Source: Candidatus Methanimicrococcus labiotermitis
GTDB taxonomy: Archaea > Halobacteriota > Methanosarcinia > Methanosarcinales > Methanosarcinaceae
Length of the DNA stretch: 64,000 nt
Direction of reading: 5' to 3'
NCBI GenBank assembly: GCA_009784005.1
Contig: WRCE01000005.1
Span: 1 to 64,000, forward strand
Both the position numbers and the translations under genes were made by a program. Positions 61,100 to 64,000 of the stretch are shown piece by piece. The notes under the pieces are model-generated. The model saw only the letters and a program-made list of their open reading frames with translations, was not told the origin of the DNA and ran no database searches. Within the stretch, counting starts at the first letter, position 1. Each line of letters begins with the position of its first letter.

Positions 61100-62283
61100 C
61101 TAACAAAAATTTAACTGACATCTACGGGATAGGCGCGGCAATCAGTAAACGCTTAGGGGAGCAAGGGATTGTCACGGTTGAGGATTTGCAGAAAAAAACA
61201 AAGACGAGAAACAACCGTGAAACTTTAGCCTCGAATATCAAAATTAATGTAAGAACCGTATACATTTGGGCGAAGCAAGCGGATTTGATGCGCGTCGAAG
61301 GAATTGACGCGGTTTATTCCAGAATTTTGGTTGAATCGGGCGTCCGACACATAGAGGATTTGGCCGCCGCGAATACGAAAGTTTTATTTCAGCTTATTGA
61401 AAGTTCCAACATTTCTTACCAAAAACCTTTTGCGGCAGCCAATTTAGACGCTTGGAAAGCGGAAGCCGCCGAATTAAAATATGATTTTGTACCGGAACCG
61501 GATGACCTGCCTTTAGATTTGCTCTTCAGAAGGAGTTCTTCGCGCAGTGAACTGACTCAGGCTGAGAGAGATGCCATTCATCAACAATTCCTCCTCGCCG
61601 AGGAACAAAATTCAAATAACGCCGACAAGCCGGCAAGCGCTGCAAGCAGCGGCCTTTTGCAACCAAAAACAGTCGGGAGCGGTTTTTACTTCGGCTTGGG
61701 CGAGATGATTGCGGAAATGGGCCGCGGCGTTGCTCAAGCGCAGCACGAACTTGACATGAGTTCCCTCGCGGTTCAGCAATACATTGACGCGGATGAAAAC
61801 CTGAGCCAATACGGCATCGCTGCCACGTGGTATGCCCTGCCGGAAACCACATTTACGATTAAAGTGGACTACGCCGTCGTTAAAGAAGAAACGGAAGAAG
61901 GCGAGATTCAGAGTGACGGGAAGTCTGTCAAAGGAATTCTCAACACGATGCGGATTGCGCCGATCAACGCCAAATATCAAAACTATTTTAAAAGCACGGC
62001 AAGCATTGAAAGCGAGTTGAAGTTCAAGATTGTGCCGGTCCCGCCGCCCGCAAAAGTCAATGACGCCGTTTTAGTTCCCGACCTTTCAGACCTCAGCGTT
62101 GAAGAAGCAAAAGAAGTCATCATCGCCTCACTTTTAAGAGTCGGCGCCTTAGAACGCATCGCGGGGCCGACAGACAACGGCAAAGACACGCAGGTGTTCA
62201 TGCAGTCAAAAGAAGCCGGAACGGAAGCGAAGAGAAACGATATCATAAGCATTGCCTACTATGAGGCTGACGGGGAGGAATAA
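61096..62283 (+). CDS. Helix-hairpin-helix (DUF4332-like), beta-domain, PASTA-like protein
   Basis: A 395-residue protein. Residues 1-115 have two helix-hairpin-helix-like units (DIYGIGAAISKRLGEQGIVTVEDLQ, then VEGIDAVYSRILVESGVRHIEDLA), as in DUF4332. Residues 190-320 form a domain shared with the following genes: GLGEMIAEMGRGVAQAQHEL, then TTFTIKVDYAVVKE, ending SIESELKFKIVPVPPP. Residues 328-390 resemble a PASTA domain (VPDLSDLSVEEAKEVI). No signal peptide or membrane helix. It is first after the leader ORF; the next gene begins 2 bp after its stop. The role is unknown. Confidence 0.75.
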   Translation: MTNKNLTDIYGIGAAISKRLGEQGIVTVEDLQKKTKTRNNRETLASNIKINVRTVYIWAKQADLMRVEGIDAVYSRILVESGVRHIEDLAAANTKVLFQLIESSNISYQKPFAAANLDAWKAEAAELKYDFVPEPDDLPLDLLFRRSSSRSELTQAERDAIHQQFLLAEEQNSNNADKPASAASSGLLQPKTVGSGFYFGLGEMIAEMGRGVAQAQHELDMSSLAVQQYIDADENLSQYGIAATWYALPETTFTIKVDYAVVKEETEEGEIQSDGKSVKGILNTMRIAPINAKYQNYFKSTASIESELKFKIVPVPPPAKVNDAVLVPDLSDLSVEEAKEVIIASLLRVGALERIAGPTDNGKDTQVFMQSKEAGTEAKRNDIISIAYYEADGEE

Positions 62284-62285
62284 GC

Positions 62286-62930
62286 ATGGCGGAAAAAAGA
62301 TACGCGACGAGTTTTGCCGAGAACGCGGCGATTCAGAATCAGTTAGAGGAAGTCATCAAAGAACTGGAAAGAGAAAGAGCTTCAGCCGCCGCGACTCAAA
62401 GACAATTAACTGCGTTATTGGAAGGAGCCGATGCGGACAACGTTCTGCTTCAAGAAAAAGTCAGAATCCAAGTGCTAAATACTGCCTTAACGACTGAAAT
62501 CGGATTAAAAACCAATCAGTTGATTACGCTGGAATCGGACTTGGATAAAGCAAAGCGCGACTTGACAATCGCCAACAGCAATTTGAGCGATATAAATACC
62601 TTATTCGTGAGCGAACAAGCCGCTAAAGCGGAAGTGGAACGCAGGCTGGACACCATGGACAAAAATGTGCAGGCCTCCTTTGAAATGAAGGACCTTGCCA
62701 AGTATCTCACCGGCGTTATTGATGAGTTTAACAATTCAGCCAATACAGGAGACGCGTCTGTAAATTATATCATCAAGGAGCTGGACTTGGAGATGAAGGC
62801 GTATGTCGCCAAAACCGACAACGGCCAGCTGAGAATGTCGGCCCCGAGCTTATCCGCCAACAGCGAAGAAGCCTTAAGCCGTATCAAATTTACGATTGGC
62901 GCGGTACCGAAAGATATCACGCCTGAATAA
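62286..62930 (+). CDS. Coiled-coil protein of the same cassette
   Basis: A 214-residue protein that is mostly coiled coil from residue 15 to about 120 (IQNQLEEVIKELERERASAAA, LITLESDLDKAKRDLTIANSN). Its end, KELDLEMKAYVAKTDNG to LSRIKFTIGAVPKDITPE, resembles the terminal strands of the shared beta domain (ELKFKIVPVPPP in the gene before). GGGAGGAATAAGC precedes the ATG, 2 bp after the first gene, so they are co-translated. Confidence 0.7.
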   Translation: MAEKRYATSFAENAAIQNQLEEVIKELERERASAAATQRQLTALLEGADADNVLLQEKVRIQVLNTALTTEIGLKTNQLITLESDLDKAKRDLTIANSNLSDINTLFVSEQAAKAEVERRLDTMDKNVQASFEMKDLAKYLTGVIDEFNNSANTGDASVNYIIKELDLEMKAYVAKTDNGQLRMSAPSLSANSEEALSRIKFTIGAVPKDITPE

Positions 62931-62944
62931 TCAACAAAACGTGT

Positions 62945-63080
62945 GTCGTAAAAAAAAATGTGTAAATTGTATGTAAATTGTGTGTAAAATTGTATGTAAA
63001 TTGTGTGTAAAATTGTATGTAAAATTGTATGTAAAATTGTATGTAAAATTGTAAATTGTATGTAAATTGTGTGTAAAATA
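62945..63080. repeat. 12-13 bp TGTATGTAAAAT repeat inside the operon
   Basis: About ten copies of AATTGTATGTAA/AATTGTGTGTAAA fill the gap between the second and third genes of the cassette. Confidence 0.92.
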
Positions 63081-63094
63081 ATAGGTGAATCAAA

Positions 63095-63598
63095 ATGAGT
63101 GTAGGTCAAGATTTGTTAGATGTACCGTTTGGGGACATGGTTCTCCAACTGGCCCTCGCCATCGCCCAAGGTCAGTTTGAAATGGATAAAGTGTGCTGTG
63201 AAATCGCCAAAATGATGGGGACAGAAGAGATTAAACTGACAAACGTGAGTACCGGCAAAGAAGTCAAAACAACGCTTCTCGGCGCAGGTTTCCAGCCCAC
63301 GTTTTATCAGTTTACCGATACCATCATCGAAGTCAAGATGGCGATATCCATGCAGAAAAGTACCGACGCGAATGTCAACGTCAAAACAAAGGCCGGCTTT
63401 GGAGTCTTCTCCGCTTCGGTAAACGCTTCGTATTCGTCAAAGTATTCATACAGCGTTGACGGCTCAAGCCTTTTGAGAACAAAGATTACGCCTCTCCCGC
63501 CAAATCCCACTCTTCAGGGACTCATCGGATTAAAGTCTGAATCCGCGGTAGGGTCTTCAACAGAATCTTCATCCGGAACGTCAACCGAAAGCACGTGA
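63095..63598 (+). CDS. Shared-domain cassette protein
   Basis: A 167-residue protein of the same family. It has an N-terminal amphipathic helix (LLDVPFGDMVLQLALAIAQG, QFEMDKVCCEIAKMMG), then GAGFQPTFYQFTDTIIEVKMA, a Ser/Ala/Val-rich beta segment, and the closing strand LLRTKITPLPPNPTLQG. The last 20 residues are Ser/Thr-rich (SSTESSSGTSTEST). No signal peptide or membrane helix. ATAGGTGAATCAAA is the ribosome site. It aligns with the partial gene that follows: VGQ-LLDVPF--M and GAGFQPTFYQF are shared. Confidence 0.72.
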   Translation: MSVGQDLLDVPFGDMVLQLALAIAQGQFEMDKVCCEIAKMMGTEEIKLTNVSTGKEVKTTLLGAGFQPTFYQFTDTIIEVKMAISMQKSTDANVNVKTKAGFGVFSASVNASYSSKYSYSVDGSSLLRTKITPLPPNPTLQGLIGLKSESAVGSSTESSSGTSTEST

Positions 63599-63688
63599 GC
63601 GGATTTTCAAAAGAAGTGAAAAGGATTTATGAAACGATTTAAAAATTTTGAAAAAAATTCTAAACGATAACAGAAGGAGTAATGAGAT

Positions 63689-64000
63689 ATGTTTTCAAAT
63701 ATAAATGTCGGCCAAAAATTGTTGGATGTGCCTTTCCCGGAAATGATTTACAACATGGCATCAGCCATTGCCGAAAGTCAGCTCAGGTTGGACAGAGCGA
63801 GCATTGAAATACTGAGGCAAATGGGTGACAAAACAAACCACCCCGTCTCTCTTCCGAGGATTAAATTAGACAGCAGCGGAGATATTGTCGGTGACGCTGA
63901 CGATGAAATGATAACATCCATGATCGGCGCAGGCTTTCAGCCTACGTTTTATCAGTTTGTCGAAACCATGATTGAAGTTCAGATGGCTGTCAGTTTCGTG
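63689..64000 (+). CDS. Shared-domain cassette protein, truncated by window end
   Basis: At least 104 codons (start ATG 63689, ribosome site AGAAGGAG; the gene runs off the right edge). It begins MFSNINVGQKLLDVPFPEM and contains SMIGAGFQPTFYQFVETMIE, nearly identical in place and sequence to the protein encoded at 63095-63598. It appears to be a tandem duplicate with a longer central insert (KTNHPVSLPRIKLDSSGDIV). Confidence 0.75.
   Translation, partial: MFSNINVGQKLLDVPFPEMIYNMASAIAESQLRLDRASIEILRQMGDKTNHPVSLPRIKLDSSGDIVGDADDEMITSMIGAGFQPTFYQFVETMIEVQMAVSFV

Overview
The window is archaeal and most likely from a methanogen of the Methanosarcinales, possibly a small host-associated member of the Methanosarcinaceae. 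The marker genes are sn-glycerol-1-phosphate dehydrogenase (archaeal lipids), the AcnX-type phosphomevalonate dehydratase pair with a UbiD-type decarboxylase (archaeal mevalonate pathway), archaeosine synthase ArcS, GatD of the archaeal Gln-tRNA route, Hef helicase-nuclease, an FmdE-like protein, archaeoflavoprotein AfpA, ApgM, and UPF0179 and DUF2150 proteins. Many genes have GGAG or GGTG ribosome sites; a few look leaderless behind a TATA box. The genus is inference from gene content only.

Layout: 0.3-2.9 kb egsA, UPF0179 and DUF2150 (+). 3.1-10.3 kb the condensin block scpB, scpA, smc and a low-complexity partner (-). 10.5-12.4 kb small genes for a VTT membrane protein, DUF1905 and GNAT (-). 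12.7-15.0 kb a LarA-like nickel-pincer enzyme and afpA (+). 15.2-19.8 kb an exported, membrane-anchored CobN-like giant (-), divergent from a small gene with a structured leader. 20.8-31.2 kb a GyrI-like protein, argH, gatD, GrpB, hemB-hemL-hemC (early tetrapyrrole steps feeding F430, cobamides and heme) and pyrD-pyrK (+). 31.4-36.1 kb SDR, an unrecognised protein, a relic region, a membrane protein and two tandem DUF4013 paralogues (-). 36.6-41.7 kb an isoprenoid cluster transcribed FmdE-like, UbiD/AMPD, AcnX large, AcnX small, radical SAM (-). 42.0-45.2 kb a FecBCD-type ABC importer (+). 45.2-47.0 kb a gene-poor region and a very AT-rich membrane gene. 47.1-55.7 kb radical SAM (+), arcS (-), ferritin-like (+), gpmI (-), hef (-). 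56.0-57.0 kb an AT-rich Clp-fold protease pair. 57.1-60.5 kb hsp20, apgM, PPOX, transglutaminase-like (-). From 61.0 kb to the right edge runs an operon of mutually related proteins of unknown function (+), cut off by the window end.

The most striking property is that almost every intergenic gap carries its own short tandem repeat (units of about 9-33 bp), each with a different sequence. The same process has entered coding regions: ScpA N-terminus, ScpB C-terminus, PyrK N-terminus, AcnX large subunit (collagen-like Gly-X-Y), ArcS linkers, Hef linker, ferritin tail, GpmI N-terminus, radical SAM N-terminus. Conserved catalytic cores stay intact.

The best candidate for an undescribed system is the 61.0-64.0 kb operon: a 17-codon leader ORF coupled to a DUF4332-type helix-hairpin-helix/beta-domain/PASTA-like protein, followed by a coiled-coil protein and two or more proteins sharing one helix-plus-beta domain. 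No tRNA, rRNA, CRISPR array or intact insertion sequence was recognised.
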